The notes: generated by a model not told the origin, from the letters alone. Counted from the first letter of the stretch, positions 37,278 to 48,935 are shown. The stretch: DNA of 64,000 nucleotides from Caballeronia choica (GCF_001544535.1 NZ_FCON02000037.1:1-64000), one strand, 5' to 3'. Made by a program: numbers and translations.

Positions 37278-38879
37278 TCAATGCGGCGGAATCATCCACG
37301 TCAGCACGTTTTGCTGGAGCCACACGAGCACGCCGAGCAGCACCGTGAGCAGGATCGAATGCTTGAAGGTGCGCGCGAACACGACGCCTTCCTTGCCCTT
37401 CAGGTTGGTCGTCGCGACACCCGTCGAGATGTTCTGCGGCGAGATCATCTTGCCCATCACGCCGCCCGACGAATTGGTCGCCGCCATCAGCACCGGATCG
37501 AGATTCAACTGCCGCGCGGCCACCACCTGCAGGTTGCCGAACAGCGCGTTGCCCGATGTGTCGCTGCCCGACAGGAACACCGCGACCCATCCGAGGAACG
37601 CCGACACGAGCGGAAAGAACGCGCCCACCGACGCGACGCCCAGCCCGAGCGTGTAGTTCATCCCCGAGTAGTTCATCAGGTAGGCGAGGCCGACGATCGT
37701 TGCCACGGTCAGGATGGCGATGCGCGTCTGCACCCAGGTGTCGACGATCGCCGCGCCATATTCCGACGCCGGCAACCGCACGAGCAACGCAGTGATGATC
37801 GAGGCGACCAGGATCGCGGTGCCCGTCGCGAGCGGCTGGAAGTCCCAGATCGCACCGTACGGCGCGTTGTAGAGCGTGATGAAGACGGCTCGGTCGAGGC
37901 CGGGCCACGGAACCTTCACGTCGCCGATCAGGAAGATCTTGAGCACCGTCCAGACGATCACGACCGCCGACACCACGATCCACGGCAGCCAGCCCTGGCC
38001 GCCGGAAATCTCGCCGCGCACCTGGTCGGCCCGGTCGACGTTCACGGCGAAGGCCTCATCGGGCGCGGGCTTCCACACGCGCAGGAAGGCGATCGTCACG
38101 ATCAGCGACACGAGCGACGAAAGCACGTCGGTGAGCGAATAGCTGATGTAGTTCGACGTGACGAACTGCGTGAGCGAGAATGCGCCGCCCGACACGAGCA
38201 GCACTGGCCAGACCCGCAGCATGTTGCGAAAGCCCGCGTAGATGCCGATCACGTAGAACGGCAGCAAGAGCGCGAAGAACGGCAACTGGCGGCCGACCAT
38301 CTTGGCGAGGGCGTCGGTCGGCAGGTGCGTGACCGCGCCGAGCACGGTGATCGGCACGCCGAGCGCGCCGAACGCGACCGGCGCGGTGTTGAAGATCAGC
38401 GTGAAGGTCAGTGCCTCGAGCGGCGGGAAGCCGAGCAGGATCAGGAGCGAACTCGTGATCGCGATCGGTGTGCCGAAACCGGAGATGCCTTCCAGCAGCG
38501 CGCCGAACGAAAAGCCGATCACGACGAGCACGATGCGCCGGTCGTTCGGCAGGTTGTCGATCATCCAGAGGCGGAAGGCGTCGAAGCGGCCCGAGCGCTG
38601 CGCGACGTTGTAGAGCAGGATCGCGGCGAACACGATCCACATCACGGGCCACAGCGCGAATACGGCCCCGGCGGCAACGGAGTCGAGCGCGAGCCGGACG
38701 GGAAACTGCCAGCCGGTGACGGCGATGATGAAGCCGGTGACGAGCCCCGCGAGCGACGCCTGCCACGCGGGCCGTCGCGCCCAGCCGAGCAGGACGAGCA
38801 CGACGACGATCGGCAGCGCGGCAACCAGGAACGAAAGACCGAGCGAGTTCGCGATGGGCGTGAGTAGCTGATGAAACAT
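37278..38879 (-). CDS. lldP: L-lactate permease (LctP family)
   Basis: 533 aa, usual length. About 12-14 membrane helices, with signature stretches EGISGFGTPIAITSSLL and SGSDTSGNALFGNLQ, and SSGGVMGKMISPQNIS near the end. Imports lactate (or glycolate) with protons. GGAGGC precedes the ATG. No lactate dehydrogenase gene is adjacent; the gene seems monocistronic. Confidence 0.94.
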   Translation of the reverse strand: MFHQLLTPIANSLGLSFLVAALPIVVVLVLLGWARRPAWQASLAGLVTGFIIAVTGWQFPVRLALDSVAAGAVFALWPVMWIVFAAILLYNVAQRSGRFDAFRLWMIDNLPNDRRIVLVVIGFSFGALLEGISGFGTPIAITSSLLILLGFPPLEALTFTLIFNTAPVAFGALGVPITVLGAVTHLPTDALAKMVGRQLPFFALLLPFYVIGIYAGFRNMLRVWPVLLVSGGAFSLTQFVTSNYISYSLTDVLSSLVSLIVTIAFLRVWKPAPDEAFAVNVDRADQVRGEISGGQGWLPWIVVSAVVIVWTVLKIFLIGDVKVPWPGLDRAVFITLYNAPYGAIWDFQPLATGTAILVASIITALLVRLPASEYGAAIVDTWVQTRIAILTVATIVGLAYLMNYSGMNYTLGLGVASVGAFFPLVSAFLGWVAVFLSGSDTSGNALFGNLQVVAARQLNLDPVLMAATNSSGGVMGKMISPQNISTGVATTNLKGKEGVVFARTFKHSILLTVLLGVLVWLQQNVLTWMIPPH

Positions 38880-39147
38880 GTCGCCTCCATTTTTATCGTG
38901 CGAGCGAGTGCCGATACATGCCGATGCATGCGCGGCAACCAGGGTGCGCGTGGAGTTCGAATGTGTTCAATGCCCGGCTGTCGGGCGCCCGCCGATAAAG
39001 TGAAGCCGGCTTAAGCGGTTGCATAACGCGCACGATGTAAGCATAGAGCCAGTATCGTGCCCGTCAAGATCAGAACGCCGGCAATGTGCGAGCCTGCACC
39101 TCCGCGAGTTCGCGGTGCCCGAGGGTGAAATGCTGTGTCGCCAGTGC

Positions 39148-39279
39148 TCAGCTCTTCGCCGCTTCCGCCGTATCGCGTTCGGCAGCGGACAAAGCGGGCA
39201 GCGTGCCGCGGAAAACCCAGACGGTCAGCAGGCCAAGGGAAGCGAGCATCCACAACAGGAAAAACGCAAAGGCCATCAT
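39148..39279 (-). CDS. 43-residue membrane protein
   Basis: A short frame of 43 codons with GAACCGAG just before tandem ATGs (39279 and 39276). It encodes one hydrophobic helix (AFAFFLLWMLASLGLLTVWVF, about 3-23), then a short amphipathic tail ending SAAERDTAEAAKS. The topology and composition resemble small accessory subunits of membrane complexes. Not recognised. It is 268 bases upstream of the lactate permease on the same strand. Confidence 0.55.
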   Translation of the reverse strand: MMAFAFFLLWMLASLGLLTVWVFRGTLPALSAAERDTAEAAKS

Positions 39280-39531
39280 CTCGGTTCCCCTTCAGGTGGT
39301 GCGCGACGGTCGAATGCCATCGCGGCACGTGAAGGGAAACTGTAAGCCAGAAGCGTGCCCGAATGATCGATGGACCGGGCGGAGCCTTGTCGGCAAAGGG
39401 AAAGGTCTGGTGAATCCGGCGTGAGTGACCAGCGTTTTTAATCTGACTGCGAAAAAACGTTACATCGACGATACACGCGGCGCGTTGAACGCAGCGTTCA
39501 CGGCAAAAATCGATCGCCGATGAATCCGTTT

Positions 39532-40005
39532 CTAGTGGCTGTGTCCGCCGCCGCCGTGCCAGCCACTGCCGCCGCCGTGCCACCCGCCGCCATGCCATCC
39601 GCCGCCATGCCAGCCGCCGTGCCCGCCCCAGCAGCAGCCACCGCCGCCCCAGTAGCCGAAGCCGACCGAAATCGACGGATAGCCATACCCGTACCCGTAG
39701 TAAGGATAGCCGGCGTAGGGATAAGCATAGGGATAGGCCGGGTAGTACGGATAAGCGGGATAAGCCGGATAAGAGGAGTACGCGACGGGCGGTTGCGCGA
39801 CGGTGTATTGGTCGCCGGTGGTCGTCGCGGAAGACGAGGTGCCTTGGGTGCCGACTGGAACTTCCTGCTGTGTATAAGCTGCCCCGACTGTCGGATAGGC
39901 CGGATAACCAGGGTAACCAGGGTACCCGTAGCCGTACGGGACGTAATAGCATCCGCTCAATACCGCGACGCTCGCGAGAGCCGTCAACGTGAGTTTCGGA
40001 TTCAT
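39532..40005 (-). CDS. Tyr/Pro-rich lipoprotein with His-Gly metal-binding-like tail
   Basis: 157 aa. Lipoprotein signal MNPKLTLTALASVAVLSGC is followed by YG/YP repeats (GYPGYPGYPAYP, YPAYPYYPAYPYAYP). The C-terminus contains GGGGCCWGGHGGWHGGG and four GWHGGG-type repeats, ending GGGGHSH. The His, Cys and Trp density suggests binding of Ni, Cu or Zn, or an adhesive surface role; this is inference. AAAGGAG precedes the ATG by eight bases. No metal transporter is adjacent. Confidence 0.75.
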   Translation of the reverse strand: MNPKLTLTALASVAVLSGCYYVPYGYGYPGYPGYPAYPTVGAAYTQQEVPVGTQGTSSSATTTGDQYTVAQPPVAYSSYPAYPAYPYYPAYPYAYPYAGYPYYGYGYGYPSISVGFGYWGGGGCCWGGHGGWHGGGWHGGGWHGGGSGWHGGGGHSH

Positions 40006-40205
40006 GATGCTGCTCCTTTCTTGCAACTGCCTGGGCTGCTGCTGTGTTCGCGCGATGCATCGAACGGGTAGGCGAAAAGAGCTTAGCGCATCGTCGGTCG
40101 CTTGAGTGAAGCGCGGCCGCCTGAAGCTGAATTCGGATGTTTCGATGTATTTCAAAGGCTGCGGATCAGACGCCAAAGCGCGATCCGCAGCGCAACAACA
40201 CAGGC

Positions 40206-40418
40206 TTATTTCCCGACCTGATTGCCGATCACCCCGCCGACGGCGGCGCCGCCGAGCGTCGAAAGTGCACTGCCGCCGAGCACGGCACCGGCCGCGCCGC
40301 CGACGCCCGCGCCGACTGCCGTATCGCGTTGCCGTGTGGTCATGCTGTCGCAGGCGGTGAGGCCGCCGAGCAGTGCAACGACGAGTGCAGCAGCCCCGAT
40401 GTGTTTGATATTTTTCAT
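40206..40418 (-). CDS. Glycine-zipper lipoprotein (OsmB-like)
   Basis: 70 aa. Signal peptide with lipobox LTAC (MKNIKHIGAAALVVALLGGLTAC), then a glycine-zipper hairpin (AVGAGVGGAAGAVLGG and AAVGGVIGNQVG). Similar to OsmB/glycine zipper 2TM envelope lipoproteins induced by osmotic or stationary stress. GGAG lies seven bases upstream of the ATG at 40418. Confidence 0.85.
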   Translation of the reverse strand: MKNIKHIGAAALVVALLGGLTACDSMTTRQRDTAVGAGVGGAAGAVLGGSALSTLGGAAVGGVIGNQVGK

Positions 40419-40660
40419 TTCGACTCTCCAATACGATGATGAGGTGACGCGGCCCAGCCGAAGCGGCTTTGTGTCTCCATCGAGTGCCGGGCCGAAGCTC
40501 ACCGCACATGCGTCGATACGTAGTTAAGGCTTTGACAGCGACGGAACGTTTTTGCCGGTTCATTCCTGATCAAGCAGGAAAGGTGCCTGCTTCCCGCAAC
40601 GGTTGCTGTGAATGGCGGGGAAGCGTTGTGTACGTTCGTGCGGAGCGGGTTGCGCCCAAC

Positions 40661-40700
40661 GAAAAACGGCCTGTCGCGCGGGCAGCGCGACAGGCCGTTT
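40661..40700 (-). terminator. Rho-independent terminator of thiC
   Basis: A 16-bp perfect stem (40664-40679 with 40685-40700, loop of five) is followed on the minus strand by TTTTTC, 57 bases downstream of the thiC stop. Confidence 0.88.
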
Positions 40701-40756
40701 GTCAGCCAGGCTGGTAAATTTCGCAGCGCCGAAGCGCTGCTCCTGCTCAGATGAAC

Positions 40757-42766
<2,010 letters not shown>

Positions 42767-42850
42767 CTAAACAGGGAGGAACGAGACGGAAGGAGTGCGG
42801 GCTTAGGAGGTGGCGAAAGAGTGAGAGGAACCCTAGCGCGGAAAAGCCCG

Positions 42851-42964
42851 AACGCTTCCCTGCGCTGGCATTATCCAGATCAGGTTCAAAGGGTATTTCT
42901 CACCCACGACGCACGGGCAATCCAGTTCGACGGATTACGATGCGCGGCGCAGGACCCCCGCGTT
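42851..42964 (-). promoter_or_regulatory. TPP riboswitch
   Basis: On the minus strand the THI-box is clear: GGGTGAGAAATACCC, then CCTGATCTGGATAATGCCAGCG and CAGGGAA. The P1 helix closes with AACGC (42960-42964) and GCGTT (42851-42855). It lies about 160 bases upstream of the thiC ATG and represses thiC when thiamine pyrophosphate is abundant. Confidence 0.95.
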
Positions 42965-43246
42965 AGCAGCCGCTACGTTACACCGCGGCGTGGCGTCTTG
43001 GCAACCATGTGTAACACGGCGGGTCGGGTGTGCAGCGCTTACTGCATAATGGCGGGCACCGCGTTTTCCGTACTTACCCTAGTGCGCGCGGCGTCCGGTT
43101 TTTCGCCCCATCTCCCTCTTCTGCGCTCCGTCATGTTGTCCTGTCTTGCCCGTTTTGCCGCAACGCGCCGGTCTCTGCGTTGCCGGGGTTCGTTGAGTCT
43201 CCGTTCCGACGGCGTTCCCGCGTTTCTGGCCGCAGCGGAGTAATGG

Positions 43247-44200
43247 ATGTCCGCTCCACAGCCGCCGAAGTTGCCGTCCAGCCTTCCGTTCAATATTCCC
43301 GACCGCTTTCCGTTCCGCCTGCCGCAGACGCAGAAGGGCCGCGTCGCGCTCGCGCTCGCTGTCGTCTATGTCGTCTGGGGTTCGACGTACATGGCCGTGC
43401 ATTTGTCGCTCGCGTCGTTTCCGCCGCTGATGCTGTCGGGGTTGCGTAATCTTTTCGCCGGTATGGGGCTGTTTGTTTTCGCGGCGCGCAAGAAGCCGAT
43501 CTGGCCGACCGGCGCCGAGATTCGCAATGCGGCGATCGTCGGCACGTTGCTCGTCGGGTTGTCGAGCGGGATGCTGGCGTTCGGCATGCGCACCGTCGAA
43601 ACCGGCACGGCCGCCGTGATGGTCGCGACGGTGCCGCTGTTCGCGACGATCATCGCCGCGCTCGCCGGGCGCAAGATCGCCAGGGGCGAGTGGGTCGCGG
43701 TGGCGCTCGGGCTGGTGGGCATCGGGCTCTTGAATCATGGCGATACGTCGTCGGGTTCGACGGCTGGCAGTCTCGCGATTCTGTGCGGCGCGATTTTCTG
43801 GGCCGGCGGCGCGCATCTTGCCGGGCGGCTCAAGCTGCCTTCCGACTTGTTCGTTTCGACGGCGCTGCAAATCGGACTTGGCGGTTCGATCTCGACGGCG
43901 GTCGCGTGGCTCTCGGGCGAACGCATCGAGAGCATCGGGCTGGTGCCGGCGGCGTCGTTTCTTTATCTGATGCTGGTCGGGACGATGGCGGCCTATGTCG
44001 CTTATGGCTATCTGATCCGGCATACCAGTCCGATCATCGCCAGCAGTTGCATGTACGTGAATCCGGTCGTGGCGGTGGCGCTCGGCGCGCTTTTACTCGG
44101 CGAAGTCGTGACGCGGTGGACCGTCATTGCGACGGTGATCATTTTGATCAGCGTCGGGTTGTCGTTCTGGTTTGATTACCGGCGTAAGGGCTTGGTCTAG
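43247..44200 (+). CDS. EamA/DMT-family exporter (YedA-like)
   Basis: 317 aa. A proline-rich cytosolic N-terminus (about 1-30) precedes ten membrane helices in two EamA repeats, with VVYVVWGSTYMAVH and AVMVATVPLFATIIA in the first and IIASSCMYVNPVVAVALGALLLGE in the second. Substrate unknown. GGAG lies seven bases before the ATG. It is divergent from the thiC riboswitch. Confidence 0.9.
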   Translation: MSAPQPPKLPSSLPFNIPDRFPFRLPQTQKGRVALALAVVYVVWGSTYMAVHLSLASFPPLMLSGLRNLFAGMGLFVFAARKKPIWPTGAEIRNAAIVGTLLVGLSSGMLAFGMRTVETGTAAVMVATVPLFATIIAALAGRKIARGEWVAVALGLVGIGLLNHGDTSSGSTAGSLAILCGAIFWAGGAHLAGRLKLPSDLFVSTALQIGLGGSISTAVAWLSGERIESIGLVPAASFLYLMLVGTMAAYVAYGYLIRHTSPIIASSCMYVNPVVAVALGALLLGEVVTRWTVIATVIILISVGLSFWFDYRRKGLV

Positions 44201-44528
44201 GGTGTGTAAGAGTTGCGCTCCGAAGCGATTCCCGGCGCACGCATCCTTCCCTTCGAGCAATCCTTCTAAACATTCCCAGGCCCAGGTGCGGCCGAACTCT
44301 CCTCGTCGACGCGATAGCGCTCGCCCTCCCAGCGGCACGTCAGTTGCTAAACGCAGAACACCCATAAGGCGCCGCACGACGACGCATCCGTCAAACGGCC
44401 CCACGGGGACACAAACGAGCCTCGCCATCAACATGCCGATCGAAAGTCGCGCACATTGGCGCGTTCCACAAGAACGCCAGGCAGCCTCGAACAACGACTA
44501 ATGTTCAATCGATAAAAAAGGTGGAACC
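44201..44528. other. 328-base gap upstream of the DUF4397 lipoprotein gene
   Basis: No convincing gene. The last stretch is AT-richer (ATGTTCAATCGATAAAAAAGG) and probably holds the promoter and ribosome binding site of the next gene. Confidence 0.4.
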
Positions 44529-45311
44529 ATGAAGCTCATCCGCACCGTGGCAGCGCTCGTCAGCGTCGCGTCGATTCTTTCCGCTTGCGGCGGAGGCTCC
44601 GACGATGTCGGCAAGGAACTCGGCCTCACGCCGCCCGAAGTCCATTTCATCCACGCAATCCCGAGTGGGCCGAACGTCGACTTCTATAACAACGGCAAGA
44701 TCCTGCAGGCGAACCTCGGATACAAGACCGTCACGAACTTCGCGACCATCAACACCGGTGCGCAGACCTTCTCCTACGCGGCCGTCAACACGACGGCTCA
44801 ACTCGCCTCCGACTCGAGCATCAACAACGCGGCGAAGGGCCATGAGTACACCGTGATCGCGCTGCCGGACGCGGGCTTCCTCCCGTCGATCGCGGTCATC
44901 GACGATCCCTTCGACAAGGGCCTGCTCTCGAACAGCGCGCGCGTGCGCGGCTTCAATGCGTCGGCGAACGCGCAGAATCTCGACCTCTACCTCGTCGCGC
45001 CAGGGACCAACATCAACACCGTCAGCCCGACGATGGCAGGCGTCGCGTTCAAGAACGCCGTGCCGGCAACGACGCAGGATTCCATCTACTTGTCGGGCGG
45101 GACGTATCAGTTGATCGCGACGCTGCCGGGATCGAAGACGGCGGTGTACACGTCGGCGTCATTCAATCTCGGCAATAACGCGGACTGGCTCGTCACGACG
45201 CTCCCCGCGGGCAGTGCGCTTTCGCAGGTGGTGCCGAACAAGATCCGCTTGCTCGTCGCGCAGGGCGGCAACACGCAGACGCCAGCCATCGAATTGCCGG
45301 ACACGCAGTAA
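44529..45311 (+). CDS. DUF4397-domain lipoprotein
   Basis: 260 aa. The lipobox LSAC is in MKLIRTVAALVSVASILSAC, followed by a GGGSDD linker. DUF4397 core: VHFIHAIPSGPNVDFYNN, a middle TVIALPDAGFLPSIAVIDD, and repeated immunoglobulin-like strands. Such proteins are surface or periplasmic and of unknown function. AAGGTGG precedes the ATG. A strong terminator follows. Confidence 0.85.
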   Translation: MKLIRTVAALVSVASILSACGGGSDDVGKELGLTPPEVHFIHAIPSGPNVDFYNNGKILQANLGYKTVTNFATINTGAQTFSYAAVNTTAQLASDSSINNAAKGHEYTVIALPDAGFLPSIAVIDDPFDKGLLSNSARVRGFNASANAQNLDLYLVAPGTNINTVSPTMAGVAFKNAVPATTQDSIYLSGGTYQLIATLPGSKTAVYTSASFNLGNNADWLVTTLPAGSALSQVVPNKIRLLVAQGGNTQTPAIELPDTQ

Positions 45312-45361
45312 GCAAAACAAGGCGGGACGCGGGTGGTATAGCCCGCGATTCCATGGAAGGG

Positions 45362-45398
45362 CGGCGGGCTTCGTTCAGGCGATGCCCGCCGTTTTTTT
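45362..45398 (+). terminator. Rho-independent terminator of the DUF4397 gene
   Basis: CGGCGGGC (45362-45369) pairs with GCCCGCCG (45384-45391), followed by seven T. Confidence 0.85.
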
Positions 45399-45444
45399 AT
45401 CCTCCGATTGAACACAACTTGACGCTTGGGGCGGCAGCGCTCGC

Positions 45445-45476
45445 AAAAAAAAAAGCCCATCGCGTGAGCGACGGGC
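45445..45476 (-). terminator. Rho-independent terminator of the entericidin gene
   Basis: On the minus strand GCCCGTCGC and GCGATGGGC form a 9-bp stem (one G-U) with a four-base loop, followed by ten T. Confidence 0.88.
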
Positions 45477-45570
45477 CGACAGGGAACTTGCGGCTTATGT
45501 TGCGAAGGAAGCGCTGAAACGCCGAAGCCCCACGAATCAATTCGCGCGGGCGATATCGGCGTTCTGCTTC

Positions 45571-45705
45571 TTACTTGTGTTCCTCGGCCGAATTCGAGAT
45601 GGCCTGACCACCCTTCGAGATGTCCTGGCCGGCGCCGGAAACGGTGTTGCAGGCCGCGAGCGCAGTCGTGCCAGCGAGCAGCAGCAAAGCGATGAGTCGA
45701 GTCAT
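45571..45705 (-). CDS. Entericidin A/B-family lipoprotein
   Basis: 44 aa. MTRLIALLLLAGTTALAAC is a lipoprotein signal (lipobox LAAC), followed by the family core NTVSGAGQDISKGGQAISNSA. Entericidins are small stationary-phase envelope lipoproteins, originally described as a toxin/antidote pair; only one is present here. AGGGGA lies six bases before the ATG. Confidence 0.9.
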   Translation of the reverse strand: MTRLIALLLLAGTTALAACNTVSGAGQDISKGGQAISNSAEEHK

Positions 45706-45924
45706 GAATATTCCCCTAGAAGTTGAAATGCGTGAGTGGAATCGGGTTCGCGCATCGTGTTTGGACCAGCCCGGCGCAACGCGCTCGGGTGTTGGGTTGG
45801 ATCGGCCCCAACGGCCTCGATCGACCACCGGTCTGAACCATCATAAAAAAAGCGTCGTGGCGAGGCTGTAGGTGCGCCCGTGTTTTTCGTGTCGGCTGGC
45901 TCCGCAATCGATGTCGGCGGCGTC

Positions 45925-47403
45925 CTACACGATCGGGAACGTCGCATCGAGCGGGGCATCGTTCGCATCGGCGCTGCGCTCGCGCGGCATCGTCGCGCGG
46001 ATGCGCGTGCCGTGCGGCACGCGCCGCTCGATCTCGATGCGCCCGCCGCGCGCACTGACGCGCTGGCGCATCCCGAGCAGGCCGTGCGTGTGGGTGCGCT
46101 GCAGATCCTGCGGCCTAATGCCGACGCCGTCATCGGCGAGTTGCAGCGACACGCTTTCGTCATCGAGCGTGAGCGCAATCGACATGCTCGCGGCGCGGGC
46201 GTACTTCGCCGCGTTGGTGAGCGACTCCTGCGCAACGCGAAAGAGCGCGATCTCGATGTCGCCGCCGAGCTTCACGTCGTTCTCCGGCAGCGCGAGTTCG
46301 AGCGTCCAGCCGTTGCGCTGGGCGGCCTCGTCGGCGAGCGTGCGCAACGCGGTGACGAGCCCGAAGTTGGCGAGCACCGTCGGACGCATGTCCTCGATGA
46401 TCCGGCGCTTGAGGGCAATGCCCTGATCGAGGTTCGCGAGCGCGCGGGCCAGCTTCTCGGCCATCGCGGGCTCGCTTTGCCTGAGCCTGCCGTTGACCCA
46501 CGCGACATCCATCTTGCTCGCGGTCAGGATCGAGCCGAGCTCGTCATGAAGCTCGCGCGCGAGTTCGGTCTTCTCGTTTTCGCTGACCGATTGCAGGTGC
46601 CACGCGAGCGCTTCGAGCTGGCGCGTGCGCTCGAAGACAAGCCGGTCGAGTTCTTCCTGCTGCGTGATCAGCTTCTTCTGCACACGATCCTGCTTGTCGA
46701 GCTGGATGCCGAGATTGCGGAACAAAAGCAGGAACAGCACGATGTTCAGCGCGCACAACGCGCCGACGCAGAACGTCGAGATGCGCTGGTCGGCGCGGCT
46801 CGCATCGAGCGCGTGCTGCGCGCGCCGTTCCTCGTTCAGTCGCAGCAGCGCGAGCGTGCTGTCGAGGATGTCGGCGCCGTCGGGCGGCGTCAACGTGCGC
46901 GCGCGGACCGTATCGGGCGCGCCGGGACCGGACAGCGTCGCTTCACCCGACGCGATGCGCGCATCGACCGCGCCACTCACCTGCGCGAAGCTGGCGAGCG
47001 CGGTGTCGTCGGCCTTGCGGTGGTAGTAGCCATCGAGCGAGGCGACCGTCCGACGAATCCGCGCCGCGCTCTGCCTGAAATGCCCGGCGTAAGCGCCGCG
47101 CATGGCGTCCGGCGCGAGCACGTAGGCGCGTTCGTCGGCGGAGAGCGTGGCGATGTCGGCGGCGAGAGCGGTGAGTTGCGTGGTCGCGCCCTTGGCGTCG
47201 AGCGCGACTTCGTATTCGGCGGCGATGCGCATTCGCCCCGACTCCAGGATCACGAGCCCGCCGACCGTGATGACGATCGCGACCGTCATCGCGACGGCCC
47301 AGCTCCAGCGGCGCATGAAATCGTTGATGCGGGACGCGCGTCCGGTGCGTTTCACCGATGGGGACGCCTCGCGATCCGCGGAGACGGGTAATGCCTTGGT
47401 CAT
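45925..47403 (-). CDS. NarX/UhpB-type sensor histidine kinase
   Basis: 492 aa from the ATG at 47403. Membrane helix 1 (about 33-53), an all-helical periplasmic domain of about 150 residues like CHASE3 sensors, and helix 2 (about 209-229). A coiled coil leads to HisKA_3 with ELARELHDELGS (His286) and an HATPase domain (NAAKYARA, DGVGIRP, GLLGMRQRV). HisKA_3 kinases pair with NarL-type regulators; the regulator at 49000-49632 is the nearest candidate. No ribosome binding site of note. Confidence 0.9.
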   Translation of the reverse strand: MTKALPVSADREASPSVKRTGRASRINDFMRRWSWAVAMTVAIVITVGGLVILESGRMRIAAEYEVALDAKGATTQLTALAADIATLSADERAYVLAPDAMRGAYAGHFRQSAARIRRTVASLDGYYHRKADDTALASFAQVSGAVDARIASGEATLSGPGAPDTVRARTLTPPDGADILDSTLALLRLNEERRAQHALDASRADQRISTFCVGALCALNIVLFLLLFRNLGIQLDKQDRVQKKLITQQEELDRLVFERTRQLEALAWHLQSVSENEKTELARELHDELGSILTASKMDVAWVNGRLRQSEPAMAEKLARALANLDQGIALKRRIIEDMRPTVLANFGLVTALRTLADEAAQRNGWTLELALPENDVKLGGDIEIALFRVAQESLTNAAKYARAASMSIALTLDDESVSLQLADDGVGIRPQDLQRTHTHGLLGMRQRVSARGGRIEIERRVPHGTRIRATMPRERSADANDAPLDATFPIV

Positions 47404-47625
47404 GGTTGTAGTCGTGATTCGCTCGATGCTGGTCTCGAATGCACGCGCTTCCCGCCCGCGTCGCCCTATGCCAGCGGCCTCCGGAAGCCCGAAGGACGCT
47501 GAAAGCGACATTGAAAGCGCGTGTCAGTCGATTCCCACAGCAAAAAAGGAGCCAGCCCGAGTGTTTTGTCTCGTGGCGCCCACTAACATCGTCTAACCAG
47601 TCCAGACCTTTACCGGGGAACGATC
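47404..47625. promoter_or_regulatory. Divergent control region of the kinase and first YtjA-like gene
   Basis: 222 bases between divergent starts. It should contain both promoters; I see no clear -35/-10 pair. Confidence 0.35.
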
Positions 47626-47802
47626 ATGTTGAGATGGGCATTGTTTTTCGCGATCGTGGCCGTGATCGCCGGGCTTCTCGGTTTTACCGGCATCGCGGCG
47701 GGCGCCGCGAGTATCGCGAAGTTCCTGTTCGTGCTGTTCCTGATCCTGTGCGTGGTGTTCCTCGTGCTGGGATTCGTCGTCACGAAAAAAATAGTCGATT
47801 AG
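47626..47802 (+). CDS. UPF0391 (YtjA-like, DUF1328) small membrane protein
   Basis: 58 aa. Two hydrophobic helices around a conserved [17 protein letters not shown] turn, the UPF0391 signature, with a short basic end (KKIVD). GGGGAACG precedes the ATG. A paralogue follows at 47980. Family function unknown; members are often stress-induced. An 8-bp hairpin begins right at the stop codon. Confidence 0.88.
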   Translation: MLRWALFFAIVAVIAGLLGFTGIAAGAASIAKFLFVLFLILCVVFLVLGFVVTKKIVD

Positions 47803-47979
47803 CGACGCGCTGCGTCGCTGCACACGAAGTTTGAAGTTTCCTTCTTTTCGAGCCATCGGGATCGTGGCCTGGCCGTAACACCGGCAATGGCGTCCGGCCG
47901 GGCGCTCGCGCAGGCCGGACCCGCTGCCGTCATCGGTCGAGCTGGCTCCGGAGCCACCCATCAAGCAAGGAGAGCCGCC

Positions 47980-48141
47980 ATGCTTCACTACGCCGTCGTT
48001 TTCTTCATCATCGCGATCATCGCGGCCGTGTTCGGATTCACCGGCATCGCCGCGGGCGCGGCTGAAATTGCGAAGATCCTGTTTTATATTTTTCTCGTGG
48101 TGTTCGTGGTCACGCTGCTGCTCGGCGTCTTCAGGACCTGA
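47980..48141 (+). CDS. UPF0391 (YtjA-like, DUF1328) small membrane protein
   Basis: 53 aa, paralogue of the gene at 47626, sharing [20 protein letters not shown] and two membrane helices. AAGGAGAG precedes the ATG. The tandem pair sits between a sensor kinase and a ferritin-like gene, a stress-associated setting. Confidence 0.9.
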   Translation: MLHYAVVFFIIAIIAAVFGFTGIAAGAAEIAKILFYIFLVVFVVTLLLGVFRT

Positions 48142-48326
48142 CGCCACGCATGGACAGAACGCCGCGCGCCGCGCAACATCGGACAGGCCGCGGCTCTTGC
48201 CGTTGAACACGTGCAGGAGCGGGCACGTTCCGTGCTCAAGTGGCGGCGATTGAACGCGGGGCGGCGCGAGACGCGGCCCCGCACACGATTAGCGCCTCTG
48301 CCAACCCTTTCCCCAGGAGCAAATCA

Positions 48327-48902
48327 ATGTCGAAATCGTCTGCTGCAAAAGCCGAGCCGGTCCATTCGAAGGACCCGTTCGTCCTGGATGTCGAGAAAAT
48401 CCGCACCGATGCGCGCCAGCATATGGACGACGGTTCCGTCACCGCCGGCTACGGCGCCGATCGCGAGGTCGTGCTGAAGCTGCTGAATGACTCGCTGGCG
48501 ACCGAAATCGTCTGCGTGCTGCGCTACAAGCGCCACTATTTCATGGCGAAGGGCATTCACTCGGAAGGCGTCGCGGCCGAATTCGCGCAGCACGCGACGG
48601 AAGAACAGGAACACGCCGACACGATCGCCGAGCGCATCGTCCAGCTCGGCGGCGAGCCGAACTTCGCGCCCGACAGCCTGAAGTCGCGCTCGCATTCGGA
48701 GTACAAGGAGGGCGCGGACCTGATCGACATGATTCGCGAAAACCTGATCGCCGAGCGGATCGCCATCGACACCTATCGCGAGATCATTCGCTATCTCGGC
48801 GACAAGGACGTCACGACCCGGCGCCTGTTCGAGGAAATCCTCGCGGTCGAAGAGGAACACGCCGACGACATGGCCGACCTGCTCGCCGGCCGCAACGGAT
48901 GA
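48327..48902 (+). CDS. Ferritin-like/bacterioferritin-type protein
   Basis: 191 aa. The four-helix ferritin bundle has di-iron ligands in TEIVCVLRYKRHYF, ATEEQEHADTIAER, ENLIAERIAIDTYREII and AVEEEHADDMADLL. A charged N-terminal extension of about 30 residues resembles Dps-like DNA- or surface-binding tails. Iron storage or peroxide protection is expected from the fold. AGGAGC precedes the ATG at 48327. Confidence 0.88.
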   Translation: MSKSSAAKAEPVHSKDPFVLDVEKIRTDARQHMDDGSVTAGYGADREVVLKLLNDSLATEIVCVLRYKRHYFMAKGIHSEGVAAEFAQHATEEQEHADTIAERIVQLGGEPNFAPDSLKSRSHSEYKEGADLIDMIRENLIAERIAIDTYREIIRYLGDKDVTTRRLFEEILAVEEEHADDMADLLAGRNG

Positions 48903-48935
48903 TGTGGCGGTCTTGCGCGGCGCGCGGGGCGTCGC

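Noticed and set aside
39011-40060. 349-codon minus-strand frame
   Set aside because: It overlaps the lipoprotein and microprotein genes in another frame and reads low-quality sequence. Its hydrophobic end (AGVLILTGTILALCLH) has no start codon nearby.
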